Below are positions 26,536-35,096 of a stretch of 64,000 nt of DNA, piece after piece; within the stretch, counting starts at the first letter, position 1, and every line of letters begins with the position of its first letter. A program made the translations under genes and the position numbers. The stretch is from Erythrobacter longus (GTDB lineage: Bacteria > Pseudomonadota > Alphaproteobacteria > Sphingomonadales > Sphingomonadaceae), in contig NZ_JMIW01000003.1 of NCBI RefSeq assembly GCF_000715015.1, positions 310,001-374,000 on the forward strand, written 5' to 3'. Under the pieces are notes generated by a model, which saw only the letters and a list, made by a program, of their open reading frames with translations, did not search any database and had not been told where the DNA came from.

Positions 26536-26804
26536 TTCTCGCCCCGGTTACTGATATCGCGGTTACTCATTTCGCGGTCGCCTGCCTTCCAGCGTTTCGC
26601 CAATGTGACTGGCAAAAAGAAGAACGTGACCAATCCTGCAAGCGCCAGGCCCACGCCCAGCGCGTAAGGCAATGCAATCACATCGCGTGCAATCGCAATG
26701 CCAAGGCCCACCGCCACGATCGCGCCCAGGCGCACAAGGTTCATCACCATATATCGTTTGGCGGCAATGGCTTCTTCGGGCGTTGGTGCAGGGGCGTTGC
26801 TCAT
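26532..26804 (-). CDS. Small two-helix membrane protein of unknown function
   Basis: 90 aa from the ATG at 26804, overlapping the HAD stop by ATGA; its own stop overlaps the ATP12 start in the same way. Two hydrophobic segments are clear: MVMNLVRLGAIVAVGLGIAI and YALGVGLALAGLVTFFFLPV. A short Pro/Ala/Glu-rich N-terminus and a basic/polar C-terminus (KRWKAGDREMSNRD) flank them, suggesting both ends are cytoplasmic. Unrecognised; coupling on both sides shows it is really translated. Confidence 0.8.
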   Translation of the reverse strand: MSNAPAPTPEEAIAAKRYMVMNLVRLGAIVAVGLGIAIARDVIALPYALGVGLALAGLVTFFFLPVTLAKRWKAGDREMSNRDISNRGEK

Positions 26805-27460
26805 GCAAATCGGTCCAATTCTTCGCGCAAATCCCCCATGGTATGCGCCACAAAATCGGCGCCCGTCGCGGTCAGATCGTCGGGAGAATGATAGCCCCAC
26901 GAAACGCCCACCGCGCGCACCCGCGCAGCGCTTGCCATCTGCATATCGAAACTGGTGTCGCCGATCATCACGGCGTCTGCCGGCTGCGCGCCTGCTTCGA
27001 ATAAAGCGGCTTCCAACATCGCCGGATGCGGTTTTGATGGGTGACGGTCTGCCGTCTGGAGCGAGACGAATAGGTCGGTAAGGCCGTGCCCTGTAAGGCA
27101 AGCGGCAAGGCCCCGGTCTGACTTGCCGGTCGCCACCGCAAGGCTCCACCCTTTGGCATGAAGGTCGCGCAAAAGCTCGGCGATGCCATCATAGAGCGGC
27201 TCATGCAAAAGCCCCTCTTCGCGCCGCTTTCGAAAGGCGGTTTTGTAGTTTTCGGTTATCTCGACCTGCTGATGATGCTTTGCCTCTGGCGCAAGCTCGC
27301 GGATCGCGACGGGCAGGCTAAGGCCCACCAAACGGCGCACCTCGCTCGGATCAGGCGAAGGCATTTGGGCAAGCTCAAACGCACGGTTCATGGCCCACAG
27401 CACATCGGCCTGGCCATCAACCAGCGTCCCATCGCAATCAAAAACGGCCAGTTTTGTCAT
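26801..27460 (-). CDS. HAD-IA hydrolase, phosphoglycolate phosphatase-like
   Basis: 219 aa HAD-superfamily phosphatase. Motif I is FDCDGTLVDG (nucleophile Asp8 and Asp10), motif II VATGKSD, motif III Lys near HPSKPHPAM and motif IV GDTSFDMQMA. The helical cap (about 15-90) is subclass IA as in Gph. Substrate unproven. It overlaps the PaiB-type gene upstream and the small membrane protein gene downstream by four bases each. Confidence 0.88.
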   Translation of the reverse strand: MTKLAVFDCDGTLVDGQADVLWAMNRAFELAQMPSPDPSEVRRLVGLSLPVAIRELAPEAKHHQQVEITENYKTAFRKRREEGLLHEPLYDGIAELLRDLHAKGWSLAVATGKSDRGLAACLTGHGLTDLFVSLQTADRHPSKPHPAMLEAALFEAGAQPADAVMIGDTSFDMQMASAARVRAVGVSWGYHSPDDLTATGADFVAHTMGDLREELDRFA

Positions 27461-28044
27461 TCGCTGACCTCACGCATCCACCGGGCAAGCTCTGGTTTCA
27501 CCCCCGCTGTGATCCGCGCGCGTTCATCCGCGTTTTTCCTTTGGCTGAGTTTGAACGTGGGCCGCCGCTCTTCAACCTTGAGTGAAAAACCGGCGATCCC
27601 TTTGAACAGGCCCGACCACACCGTTTCGCTCGATTCCGATGCGAGCCACGGCTCCCCTTCAAGGCATCCCTCAAAAGTGGTGATGACATCGTGGAGCAAA
27701 GTCTCAAGCGCCTCATCGCTAAGCCGCTCGACCGTGCCTTCCAATTCCAGCGCGGCATAATCCCACGTGGGGACCGTGTCGCGGTTGTCGTACCAGCGCG
27801 GGGAGACATAACCGTCCGGCCCATTGATCGTGATGAGCGCACGCGCTCCTTCAAGATGCGGGGTAAGCGCATTGGTGCGCGCCAGATGAAAGCGCAGATC
27901 GTCATGTCCATAAGCCAGCACCGGCACATGGCTTGCGCGCGGGCCATCTGGTGTCGTCAGGAAAACGGTGCCGAAAGCGACCTCGCTGATCAGCTTTTCG
28001 TGCAGCGCCTGGTCATTGTGGCGATAGGCTGGGTTCGGGTGCAC
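27457..28044 (-). CDS. FMN-binding protein of the PaiB / negative transcriptional regulator family
   Basis: 195 aa split-barrel flavin-binding protein. Family blocks are MHPNPAYRHND, GTVFLTTPDGPRASHVPVL, HLARTNALTPHL, INGPDGYVSPRWYDNRDTVP and TWDYAALELEG. PaiB of Bacillus represses sporulation and protease genes, but many members bind FMN or heme rather than acting on DNA; function here is open. It starts with GTG directly after the TAA of the pseudouridine synthase gene, with AAAGGG nine bases upstream. Confidence 0.88.
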   Translation of the reverse strand: MHPNPAYRHNDQALHEKLISEVAFGTVFLTTPDGPRASHVPVLAYGHDDLRFHLARTNALTPHLEGARALITINGPDGYVSPRWYDNRDTVPTWDYAALELEGTVERLSDEALETLLHDVITTFEGCLEGEPWLASESSETVWSGLFKGIAGFSLKVEERRPTFKLSQRKNADERARITAGVKPELARWMREVSE

Positions 28045-29328
28045 TTAGCGTTTGCCCTTTGGGTTGCCGCCTGATTTTGAGCCTGATTTTGGGCCTGATT
28101 TTCCGGCTGCCCGCTTAGGCGCTTTGCCCTTCGACTTGGCTGCAGCTTTCGCCTGTTTCTTTGCCGTGTTGGCTGACGTTGTTCGCCCGCGCCGTTCACC
28201 CCGGCGGTCCTTGCGATACTGTTTCGCATGGCGGCGCGCGGCCTGTTTCTTTTCAGCAGGCGTGCGCTCGGGCGCTTCATCGCGGACGGGCGAGGCATCG
28301 CTCAAGCTTTCATCAAAGCCAAGCGCTTCCATACTTGCCGCAAAATGGTCAGGCAGGGGGGCTGTGACATCAAGCTTGCTGCCCCCTGTCTTGGCAGCCG
28401 TTTCGCTCGCTGCCTTGCGTTCGGGCGTTCCGATGATGAGGCGGCGTGCGTGAAGGTGCATCTTGCGGCTGATCGCGCCTGTCAGGAACGCATCTTGCCC
28501 GCCATATTTGCCATCGCCCACAATTGGATTGCCGATCGCTGCCATGTGCACGCGCAATTGGTGGGTGCGCCCGGTCAACGGCTCCAACTCCACCCATGCC
28601 GCCCGCGTTCCCGCGCGCTCCACCACGCGGTAACGGGTTTTGGCGACTTGACCGTTTTCCTCATCGACGTGCATTTTTTCGCCGCCAGTGCCCGGCTGTT
28701 TGGCAAGCGGCGCATCGATGGTACCTTCGCGGACCTCGGGAATGCCAACGACCAGAGCCCAATAGATCTTGCGCGCGCTGCGCCCGGAAAAACGCTTGGA
28801 ATATGACGCCGCGCTGCCCGGTGTTTTGGCGATAAGGAGCACGCCCGATGTATCTTTATCCAGTCGGTGAACGAGCCTTGGGCGGGGCTGATCTTCGCTT
28901 TCCACAAACGCATCGAGCAAACCATCAACGTGCTTCGTCGTCTTGCTGCCGCCTTGGGTGGCAAGGCCGGGAGGCTTGTTCAGCACGATTGCAGATGGCG
29001 TCTCGCGGATCACCATATCGCGGGCCTGCGAAATTTCTTCTTCGGTCAAAGGACGGCGCGATTTTGGCCCCTTGTGCTTGGCCTCGCCGCCAGGAGGTAC
29101 GCGCAAAATCTGGCCCGTTTGAAGGCGGTCTTCAGGTTTTACCCGGCCGCCATCGACCCGGATTTGCCCCGTGCGCGACCAGCGCGAAACGGTTGCAAAA
29201 GGGATTTCGGGAAGATTGCGTTTGAACCACCGATCCACGCGGATGCCGTCATCATCATCATTGATGGTGAACTGGCGCACTTGCGCTTTGGATTTATCAG
29301 AAGCCGAATTGTCAGAAAGGTTGGTCAT
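28045..29328 (-). CDS. RluA-family pseudouridine synthase with S4 domain and basic tail
   Basis: 427 aa. Residues about 15-90 hold an S4 RNA-binding domain (DDGIRVDRWFKRNLPEIPFA). The catalytic domain has RPRLVHRLDKDTSGVLLIAK with the essential Asp in RLDKDTSG, and PLTGRTHQLRVHMAAIG. After about residue 345 comes a roughly 75-residue Lys/Arg/Ala/Gly tail (KKQAARRHAKQYRKDRRGER, AAGKSGPKSGSKSGGNPKG), which is low complexity and probably disordered. It most likely modifies 23S rRNA (RluC-like). The start overlaps crcB by four bases. Confidence 0.9.
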   Translation of the reverse strand: MTNLSDNSASDKSKAQVRQFTINDDDDGIRVDRWFKRNLPEIPFATVSRWSRTGQIRVDGGRVKPEDRLQTGQILRVPPGGEAKHKGPKSRRPLTEEEISQARDMVIRETPSAIVLNKPPGLATQGGSKTTKHVDGLLDAFVESEDQPRPRLVHRLDKDTSGVLLIAKTPGSAASYSKRFSGRSARKIYWALVVGIPEVREGTIDAPLAKQPGTGGEKMHVDEENGQVAKTRYRVVERAGTRAAWVELEPLTGRTHQLRVHMAAIGNPIVGDGKYGGQDAFLTGAISRKMHLHARRLIIGTPERKAASETAAKTGGSKLDVTAPLPDHFAASMEALGFDESLSDASPVRDEAPERTPAEKKQAARRHAKQYRKDRRGERRGRTTSANTAKKQAKAAAKSKGKAPKRAAGKSGPKSGSKSGGNPKGKR

Positions 29329-29741
29329 GCCGCGCTCTGCGCTCCTACAAGGCCGATCAAGAACGCGGCCATTCCTGCAATCACCGACGCGCTGCCATAG
29401 CCGAGCGCCTGGACAATAAAGCCGCGATGGACCAGCGTCACCATCTCCGCGCTGAAAGCGCTGAACGTGGTAAAGCCGCCAAGCAAGCCAATGCCAAGGG
29501 CAAGCCGCAAGCTTTCACTGGTTTGCGCCGCCAATGATGAGCGCGCAAGCCAGCCAAGCAGGACACCCATAGCAAGGCTGCCAGCGATATTAATCCCAAG
29601 CGTTCCCCATGGGAAAGTTGTGTTCGGGCCGGTCACATGAACGGCCGCGCGCCCAATGTGATAGCGCAGCACAGCACCGACCCCGCCGCCAACTGCGACG
29701 TAGAGGGATGCCATAAAAGGAGAAAGTGAGGTGGTGGTCAT
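29325..29741 (-). CDS. crcB: Fluoride channel CrcB/Fluc
   Basis: 138 aa from the ATG at 29741; an ATG nine codons later is also possible and the frame extends upstream without support. Four TM helices. Diagnostic are GGGVGAVLRYHIGRA, GTLGINIAGSLAMGVLLGW and the pore signature GLLGGFTTFSAFSAEMV with the Phe box. It is a dimeric fluoride-specific channel lowering cytoplasmic fluoride. It is the first gene of the chain of overlapping genes, so its promoter probably serves all six. I see no fluoride riboswitch upstream. Confidence 0.92.
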   Translation of the reverse strand: MTTTSLSPFMASLYVAVGGGVGAVLRYHIGRAAVHVTGPNTTFPWGTLGINIAGSLAMGVLLGWLARSSLAAQTSESLRLALGIGLLGGFTTFSAFSAEMVTLVHRGFIVQALGYGSASVIAGMAAFLIGLVGAQSAA

Positions 29742-29926
29742 TGTGCAAAGCGCTTTAGCGGTGGTCTCTCTCGATGCATAGCGCAGTGATCGCATATAAT
29801 GGCAAATCGCACTTTCGGGCGGGTTGCGGGTTGCCAATTTGCGCGCCCGGCGCTAATGGGGCGGCTGTGATTGCGCGAGCCCGTTTGGATTCGCGCCTTT
29901 TTTAGCGTCAGATTATAACGCACTCC

Positions 29927-29949
29927 CGCGGCCAACCATATCGCGGGCT
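29927..29949. promoter_or_regulatory. Inverted repeat in the rpsU leader
   Basis: CCCGCG and CGCGGG form 6-bp arms around an 11-base loop, 36 bp before the rpsU ATG. It may be a leader hairpin or operator; the position in a divergent crcB/rpsU spacer leaves both open. Confidence 0.35.
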
Positions 29950-29984
29950 CAGGCGTATTTTTGAAATAGAGGTAGTTGCCGTTT

Positions 29985-30191
29985 ATGCAAATCATGGTTC
30001 GCGATAACAATGTCGATCAAGCCCTGCGCGCGCTCAAGAAGAAGCTGCAGCGTGAAGGTGTTTATCGCGAAATGAAATTGCGTCGGCACTATGAAAAGCC
30101 AAGCGAAAAGCGCGCTCGCGAAAAGGCAGCAGCCGTTCGCCGCGCCCGCAAGCTTGAGCGTAAGCGCATGGAGCGCGACGGCATCAAGTAA
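29985..30191 (+). CDS. rpsU: 30S ribosomal protein bS21
   Basis: 68 aa, beginning [19 protein letters not shown], with [19 protein letters not shown] and a C-terminal run of Lys/Arg-rich helix ([15 protein letters not shown]). This is the full bS21 of alphaproteobacteria. The ATG at 29985 follows GAGGTAG; the upstream TTG at 29976 would add only MPF. It has its own terminator at 30260-30289. Confidence 0.97.
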   Translation: MQIMVRDNNVDQALRALKKKLQREGVYREMKLRRHYEKPSEKRAREKAAAVRRARKLERKRMERDGIK

Positions 30192-30259
30192 GCTTGTTGG
30201 GCGTTTAGGTGGGGCAACCCCTCGCGAAACGCTTGAACAAGTTTGCGCAATACGCCATC

Positions 30260-30289
30260 AGGGCGCGGGACAAACCTGCGCCCTTTTTG
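30260..30289 (+). terminator. Intrinsic terminator after rpsU
   Basis: AGGGCGCGGG and CCTGCGCCCT form a GC-rich stem with a short loop, followed by TTTTT, 69 bp after the rpsU stop. Confidence 0.8.
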
Positions 30290-30349
30290 CTGCGCGCTTT
30301 ATGCGCAGCGGCGCAGTTCAACCATTGGGTTTAATCACTGGGATCACAC

Positions 30350-30967
30350 ATGACCGAAGTCACCCGCGTACCAATTCAGCCCATCGCGAAGGGCTCGCTG
30401 ACCAAGATCTGGCTCGGCGTACTTATTGCCATCCTTTTGGGCGCAGGCCTTGCCTGGGCGGCGGTTCCCAAGGGTTTGAGCATCGACACCCTTGTCGCTG
30501 GTGAAGGGCCAACCCCTCAAGAAGGCGACATGGTCTTCGTGAAATATAAGGGATCGCTTGCATCCAACGGCGAGGTCTTCGACGAATCGCAGGATATCCC
30601 GCTCCCCATCGAAGGCATTTTTCCCGAAGGCAGCCCGTTTCCAGTAGAGCCGGGTGCCACGATCGAGGGATTTTACCAAGGGCTTCAGCAAATGCAGAAG
30701 GGCGGCAAATACGAGCTCTTCATCCCGTCGGACTTAGCCTATGGCGCAGAGCCTCCCCAAGGCGCGCCCATTCCGCCTGATGCAGACCTCGTGTTTGAAA
30801 TTGAAGTGGTCGATTTTATGGACCGTGAGACGTTTGATCGTAACCTTTCGATCCTTCAACAGGCGATGCAGCAAGCAGGTCCCGGCGGCCCGGGTGGACC
30901 CCAACAAGGTGCGCCACAAGATGCGCCACAGGGTGCACCACAGGGTGCTCCTCAGCCGGGTCAATAA
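30350..30967 (+). CDS. FKBP-type peptidyl-prolyl isomerase, membrane-anchored
   Basis: 205 aa with an N-terminal TM anchor (residues about 19-40) and a periplasmic FKBP domain (about 56-163): GDMVFVKYKGSLASNGEVFD, EPGATIEGFYQGLQQMQKGG, KYELFIPSDLAYGAE, PPDADLVFEIEVVDF. It catalyses cis-trans isomerisation of Xaa-Pro bonds, helping fold envelope proteins. The last 40 residues are a Gly/Pro/Gln/Ala tail with APQG repeats. It has its own spacing, 60 bp after the rpsU terminator. Confidence 0.93.
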   Translation: MTEVTRVPIQPIAKGSLTKIWLGVLIAILLGAGLAWAAVPKGLSIDTLVAGEGPTPQEGDMVFVKYKGSLASNGEVFDESQDIPLPIEGIFPEGSPFPVEPGATIEGFYQGLQQMQKGGKYELFIPSDLAYGAEPPQGAPIPPDADLVFEIEVVDFMDRETFDRNLSILQQAMQQAGPGGPGGPQQGAPQDAPQGAPQGAPQPGQ

Positions 30968-31058
30968 ATCGCGAATCCCGCGGCCTGTTTTATTAACGGT
31001 TCGCCTTTCATTGCAGGTTCAACTGGGTTAGATCATCCCTGCCTTATGGGAGGGATCA

Positions 31059-32774
31059 TTGGCCGAAAATCAAAGCTTTGACCACGACGCGCAGGCTGTC
31101 GAGGAATGGCGCGAGCGCCCGTGGGTGCTCGCAGCGCTCCTCGCTGTTGCGGGGCTGCTTGTTCATGTCTTCACCGATGGTGCATCGGATGAACCCTGGC
31201 GCGCGGCATTTGCGGCTTTCGCGGTGTTCGGACCCCTCGCGGCGGCTTTCACGCTCAGCAAAGAACGCTGGCAGCCCTCGATCATCTTTGCGGTTATTGT
31301 CGGCCTGGTGATGGCCGGAATAGCGTGGCGTGCAACGGCTGCAGGTGACCGGTATTCGGACGAGGAATTCTGGGTCGCAGCAGGCGTCTTGGCGAGCCTT
31401 TTGTCTTTGCCCCTGTTTCAGGCAGGCTTTCACAAACACCGGTTGCAAACGAGCTATAAGGCCACTCACTTCCATGTCTGGACCGACGCGATCACAGCAG
31501 GCGGAGCGCTGGCGTTTGTGGGCCTTTCATGGGCATTGATTGCCATTTTGGCAGAGCTGTTCTCGGCTATTCAGATCGACCTTCTAAAGGACCTCCTCGA
31601 CGAGGGGGCGTTTGGCTGGATGTTCTCTGGTGCGGCCTTTGGCGCGGCGCTGGGAGTGCTTCGCAACCAGTTAAAGATCATCGGCACTTTGCAAAATGTG
31701 GTCCTGCTGGTGCTGTCCATCCTCGCTGTCCCTTTGGCTGTCGCGCTTGTCATTTTCCTGCTCGCAGTGCTGGTCTCCGGGATCGACGTTTTGTGGGAGG
31801 CCACAAAAAGCGCGACCCCGCTGCTGCTCTCGGTTGCGGTGGGTTGCTTTGTTCTCGCCAATGCGGTGGTGCGCGATGACGATGAAGAAGCCAGCAAATC
31901 GCAGGTTCTTCGCATCGCTGGCTTTGTTCTGGCGCTCGGCATCTTGCCTTTGTCCGCCATGGCGGCGGTTTCGATGGGAACCCGCATCGCTCAGCACGGG
32001 CTTAGTCCCGAGCGTATATGGGCGCTTATCGCGATTGCAGTGGCCGTGGCATATGGCGTTGCTTACTTCGCCTCCGCCCTTCGTGGTAGGTTCGGGGGAC
32101 GGCGCGAGGGGTGGCGGGGTTTCCTGCGCCAATCGAACCTTCATCTGGCGGTCATGACAGCGGGAATCGCCCTTTTGCTGGCGATGCCGATTTTCAATTT
32201 CGGCGCGATCTCGACCTCGAACCAGTTGGCCCGTCTGCAATCGGGCGCGGTGAGCGTGGAAGAATTCGACTATGCCGCCTTGCGCTGGGACTTTGGCGAG
32301 GCCGGGCGCGAGGCTTTGGCTGAGCTTACCCAGAGCGACGACGCGAAAGTCGCGGAACTTGCCCTTGCGGTGCAGAATGCGGAAAACCGTTACGATTCCA
32401 GGCGCACAGAAAATGTGGCGGCCATCAATCAGGCGTCCATCGAGATCGAAGATGATGAGGTTCGCCTGGCGGCAAGGACCTATCTGCAAAACAACTCGTA
32501 CAGGTGCAGCGAAAAATGCCGAGTGGTTGAGCTAGGCGAGCTTGAGGGCAAGCCGCTTATGGTGTTTTTGGCTGAGCGCTACGACCCTGAATTCATCGTC
32601 TATGACAAAGGCACCAAGAAGGTTGAGCGGGCGGACATTCGCCATGGTCAAATGGGCCGCGAAGCGCCTTACACTGTCCTTGATTTTGATGACCATTCAA
32701 ACGTGGAACTGCGCCCCTTTGAAGGCCAACAACTCTACATTGACGGCAAGCCTGCAAGCGGTGCGTTTGAATGA
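31059..32774 (+). CDS. DUF4153 family multipass membrane protein
   Basis: 571 aa with roughly eleven hydrophobic segments in residues 24-385 and a soluble C-terminal domain (about 395-571) rich in acidic and Arg residues. The arrangement and segments such as FQAGFHKHRLQTSYKATHFH and FSAIQIDLLKDLLDEGAFGW match DUF4153. Start is TTG, supported by a strong GGGAGGG four to five bases upstream; no in-frame ATG is nearby. Two Cys (SEKCRVVE region) in the soluble part may form a disulfide. Function unknown. Confidence 0.85.
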   Translation: MAENQSFDHDAQAVEEWRERPWVLAALLAVAGLLVHVFTDGASDEPWRAAFAAFAVFGPLAAAFTLSKERWQPSIIFAVIVGLVMAGIAWRATAAGDRYSDEEFWVAAGVLASLLSLPLFQAGFHKHRLQTSYKATHFHVWTDAITAGGALAFVGLSWALIAILAELFSAIQIDLLKDLLDEGAFGWMFSGAAFGAALGVLRNQLKIIGTLQNVVLLVLSILAVPLAVALVIFLLAVLVSGIDVLWEATKSATPLLLSVAVGCFVLANAVVRDDDEEASKSQVLRIAGFVLALGILPLSAMAAVSMGTRIAQHGLSPERIWALIAIAVAVAYGVAYFASALRGRFGGRREGWRGFLRQSNLHLAVMTAGIALLLAMPIFNFGAISTSNQLARLQSGAVSVEEFDYAALRWDFGEAGREALAELTQSDDAKVAELALAVQNAENRYDSRRTENVAAINQASIEIEDDEVRLAARTYLQNNSYRCSEKCRVVELGELEGKPLMVFLAERYDPEFIVYDKGTKKVERADIRHGQMGREAPYTVLDFDDHSNVELRPFEGQQLYIDGKPASGAFE

Positions 32775-32856
32775 CGCCTTCGCACCTGCAAAAAACTTGA
32801 GCACCTAGCGCTAACTCGTGCTTGAAGCGCCCCCATTGCTTGGCTAAGCGGACGCT

Positions 32857-33159
32857 ATGTCTGTAGATAAACAAACCGTGGCGAAAATCGCTGGCCTTGC
32901 GCGCATCAAGATGGGCGATGAAGAGCTTGAGCGGATGGTGCCCGAGCTTAACAATATCCTCAACTGGGTCGAGCAATTGGGCGAGGTCGATGTGACCGGT
33001 GTCGAGCCCATGTCGGCGGTGATCCCCAACACGCTTCGCCTGCGCGATGATGTGGTGGATGCAGACCCGCTGACCGGCGGTGGCAAGCGCGACGATGTGA
33101 TCGCCAATGCGCCTGCGGCAGAGCACGGCTTTTTCGGCGTGCCCAAGGTGATCGAATAG
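32857..33159 (+). CDS. gatC: Asp-tRNA(Asn)/Glu-tRNA(Gln) amidotransferase subunit C
   Basis: 100 aa. The family pattern [39 protein letters not shown] and LRDDVV..DPLTGG is complete, ending in FFGVPKVIE. GatC ties GatA to GatB in the complex that amidates mischarged Glu-tRNA(Gln) and Asp-tRNA(Asn). gatA starts 81 bp downstream. Confidence 0.97.
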   Translation: MSVDKQTVAKIAGLARIKMGDEELERMVPELNNILNWVEQLGEVDVTGVEPMSAVIPNTLRLRDDVVDADPLTGGGKRDDVIANAPAAEHGFFGVPKVIE

Positions 33160-33240
33160 GGCCTCTGCGCCTTCAAAGCCAATACCGCTCGTAGCTTTGC
33201 ATGGCGATGCACGGGCAGTCTCAGGACGAACGGAATTACT

Positions 33241-34725
33241 GTGAGCGAAGACCTTACCAACCTAGGCGTAAAAGCAATCCGGGACGGCGTTGCGGCCGGC
33301 GATTTCACCGCGCGTGAAGTCGCAGAGCAGTTCAACGCGGCTGTTGCGGGTGCTGCTGAACTCAACGCCTTTATCGTGACCACGCCTGAAGCAGCGCTTG
33401 ATGCAGCCGACAGGACCGACGCCAAACGCGCGGCGGGCGAGGATTTGGGCGCAATGGGCGGCGTGCCGATTGGCATGAAAGACCTGTTTGCAACCCACGA
33501 TGTACAGACCACGGCAGCCAGCCACATCCTCGAAGGGTTCAAGCCCCAGTATGAAAGCACTGTTTCGCAGAACCTGTGGAATGCTGGTGCGGGGATGTTG
33601 GGCAAGCTCAACCTTGACCAGTTTGCGATGGGTTCCTCGAACGAGACGTCGTATTTCGGCAATGTCAGCTCGCCTTGGCGTAAGGAAGGCAGCAATGCCG
33701 CGATGTCGCCCGGCGGTTCGTCTGGCGGGTCTTCGTCTGCTGTGGCGGCGCGCATTGCTCCTGCGGCAACCGGCACCGACACCGGCGGTTCGATCCGTCA
33801 GCCCGCCGCCTTCACCGGCATTTGCGGGATCAAGCCCACCTATGGCCGCTGTTCGCGCTGGGGCGTGGTGGCGTTTGCCTCTTCGCTTGACCAGGCAGGC
33901 CCAATGGCGCGTTCGGTCGAGGACTGTGCGATTATGCTGGGCGCGATGGCCGGATTTGACCCCAAGGACGCGACTAGTCTCCAGATGGACGTCCCCGATT
34001 GGGAAGCGGCCCTATCGTCTGACCTCAGTGGCAAGCGCGTGGGCATCCCCACCGAATACCGGATGGAAGGCACCGATCAGGATATCCTTGATTCGTGGGA
34101 GCAGGGCAAGGCGTGGCTGAAAGACGCAGGCGCCGAGATCGTCGATATTTCCCTGCCGCACACGAAGTATGCTCTTCCCGCCTATTACATCATCGCGCCT
34201 GCCGAGGCGTCTTCGAACCTCGCTCGCTATGACGGCGTGCGGTATGGTCTGCGCGATCTGCCCGAGGGGGCAGGCTTGCAGGATATGTATGCGCAGACCC
34301 GCGCGAGCGGCTTTGGCGATGAGGTGAAGCGGCGCATTCTGATCGGTACCTATGTGCTGTCCGCCGGCTTCTATGATGCCTATTACACGCAGGCGCAAAA
34401 GGTTCGTGCGCTGGTTTCTCAAGATTATGAAAAGGCTTGGGCGAAATGCGACCTGATCCTTGCGCCCACAACGCCGACCGCGTCCTTCCCATTGGGCTCG
34501 CTCAATGAAGACCCGCTGACCATGTATTTGAACGACGTCTTTGCGGTGCCTGCTTCGCTTGCTGGTTTGCCGGCGATGAGCGTTCCGGCGGGCCTTAACC
34601 CCGACGGCCTGCCGCTGGGTCTGCAATTGGTGGGCAAGGCGTTTGACGAGCAAACCGTTCTGAACGCAGGTCTTGCGATCCAGGAACGCGCCGGGTTTGA
34701 CCACGCGCCGGAGCGTTGGTGGTGA
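33241..34725 (+). CDS. gatA: Asp-tRNA(Asn)/Glu-tRNA(Gln) amidotransferase subunit A
   Basis: 494 aa amidase releasing ammonia from Gln for GatB. The Ser-cis-Ser-Lys catalytic set is present: Lys80 in [10 protein letters not shown], the Gly/Ser-rich [17 protein letters not shown], and the nucleophile Ser in [13 protein letters not shown]. Start is GTG with CGGA upstream. Its stop overlaps the next gene by GTGA. Confidence 0.97.
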   Translation: MSEDLTNLGVKAIRDGVAAGDFTAREVAEQFNAAVAGAAELNAFIVTTPEAALDAADRTDAKRAAGEDLGAMGGVPIGMKDLFATHDVQTTAASHILEGFKPQYESTVSQNLWNAGAGMLGKLNLDQFAMGSSNETSYFGNVSSPWRKEGSNAAMSPGGSSGGSSSAVAARIAPAATGTDTGGSIRQPAAFTGICGIKPTYGRCSRWGVVAFASSLDQAGPMARSVEDCAIMLGAMAGFDPKDATSLQMDVPDWEAALSSDLSGKRVGIPTEYRMEGTDQDILDSWEQGKAWLKDAGAEIVDISLPHTKYALPAYYIIAPAEASSNLARYDGVRYGLRDLPEGAGLQDMYAQTRASGFGDEVKRRILIGTYVLSAGFYDAYYTQAQKVRALVSQDYEKAWAKCDLILAPTTPTASFPLGSLNEDPLTMYLNDVFAVPASLAGLPAMSVPAGLNPDGLPLGLQLVGKAFDEQTVLNAGLAIQERAGFDHAPERWW

Positions 34726-35096
34726 CCACCTTCGAGGCGGCCATAATCGCTATCCTCGCCGTGGGCTTTGTCATCCCGGCGTGGGTGATGGCGCTCTCGT
34801 TTCGTGAACGTGCAAAGGCCATGCGGGTGGAAGAGCCCAACAAGCGCTACTTCGCCTACGCAGCGCTCCTGCAAAGCCTGCATGCGCAGCTTGATCCGCA
34901 ATCCAAGACTGTCCGCAATGGTCCGCTGTTCGCCGCCACTGTGCGCGAGCTTGCGAATTATCCCGAGTACCGCTCGTTCAGTGTGCTGTTCCTCGAAGAG
35001 ATAACCATCACCGGTACGCGCAAGTTTGATCAGGTCGTTCGGGCAGAGCTGAAGGCGGTGGAAGCGCAGCTTCTCGATATCAAGGAGCCGGCTTAG
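34722..35096 (+). CDS. Small membrane-anchored protein coupled to gatA
   Basis: 124 aa from a GTG whose last two bases are the start of the gatA stop (GTGA overlap); GTG/TTG codons just upstream are alternatives. One N-terminal TM helix (residues about 6-26) is followed by Arg/Glu-rich residues and a helical soluble domain ([40 protein letters not shown]). Unrecognised. Its 3' end overlaps that of the FkbM gene by four bases (convergent). Confidence 0.75.
   Translation: MTTFEAAIIAILAVGFVIPAWVMALSFRERAKAMRVEEPNKRYFAYAALLQSLHAQLDPQSKTVRNGPLFAATVRELANYPEYRSFSVLFLEEITITGTRKFDQVVRAELKAVEAQLLDIKEPA

Noticed and set aside
26532..27149. 205-residue open frame on the - strand
   Set aside because: Only its last 90 codons (from 26804) are the real gene; the upstream part is an alternative frame of the HAD gene.
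29742..29984. Fluoride riboswitch before crcB
   Set aside because: No crcB-motif pseudoknot pattern is recognisable by eye in the spacer.
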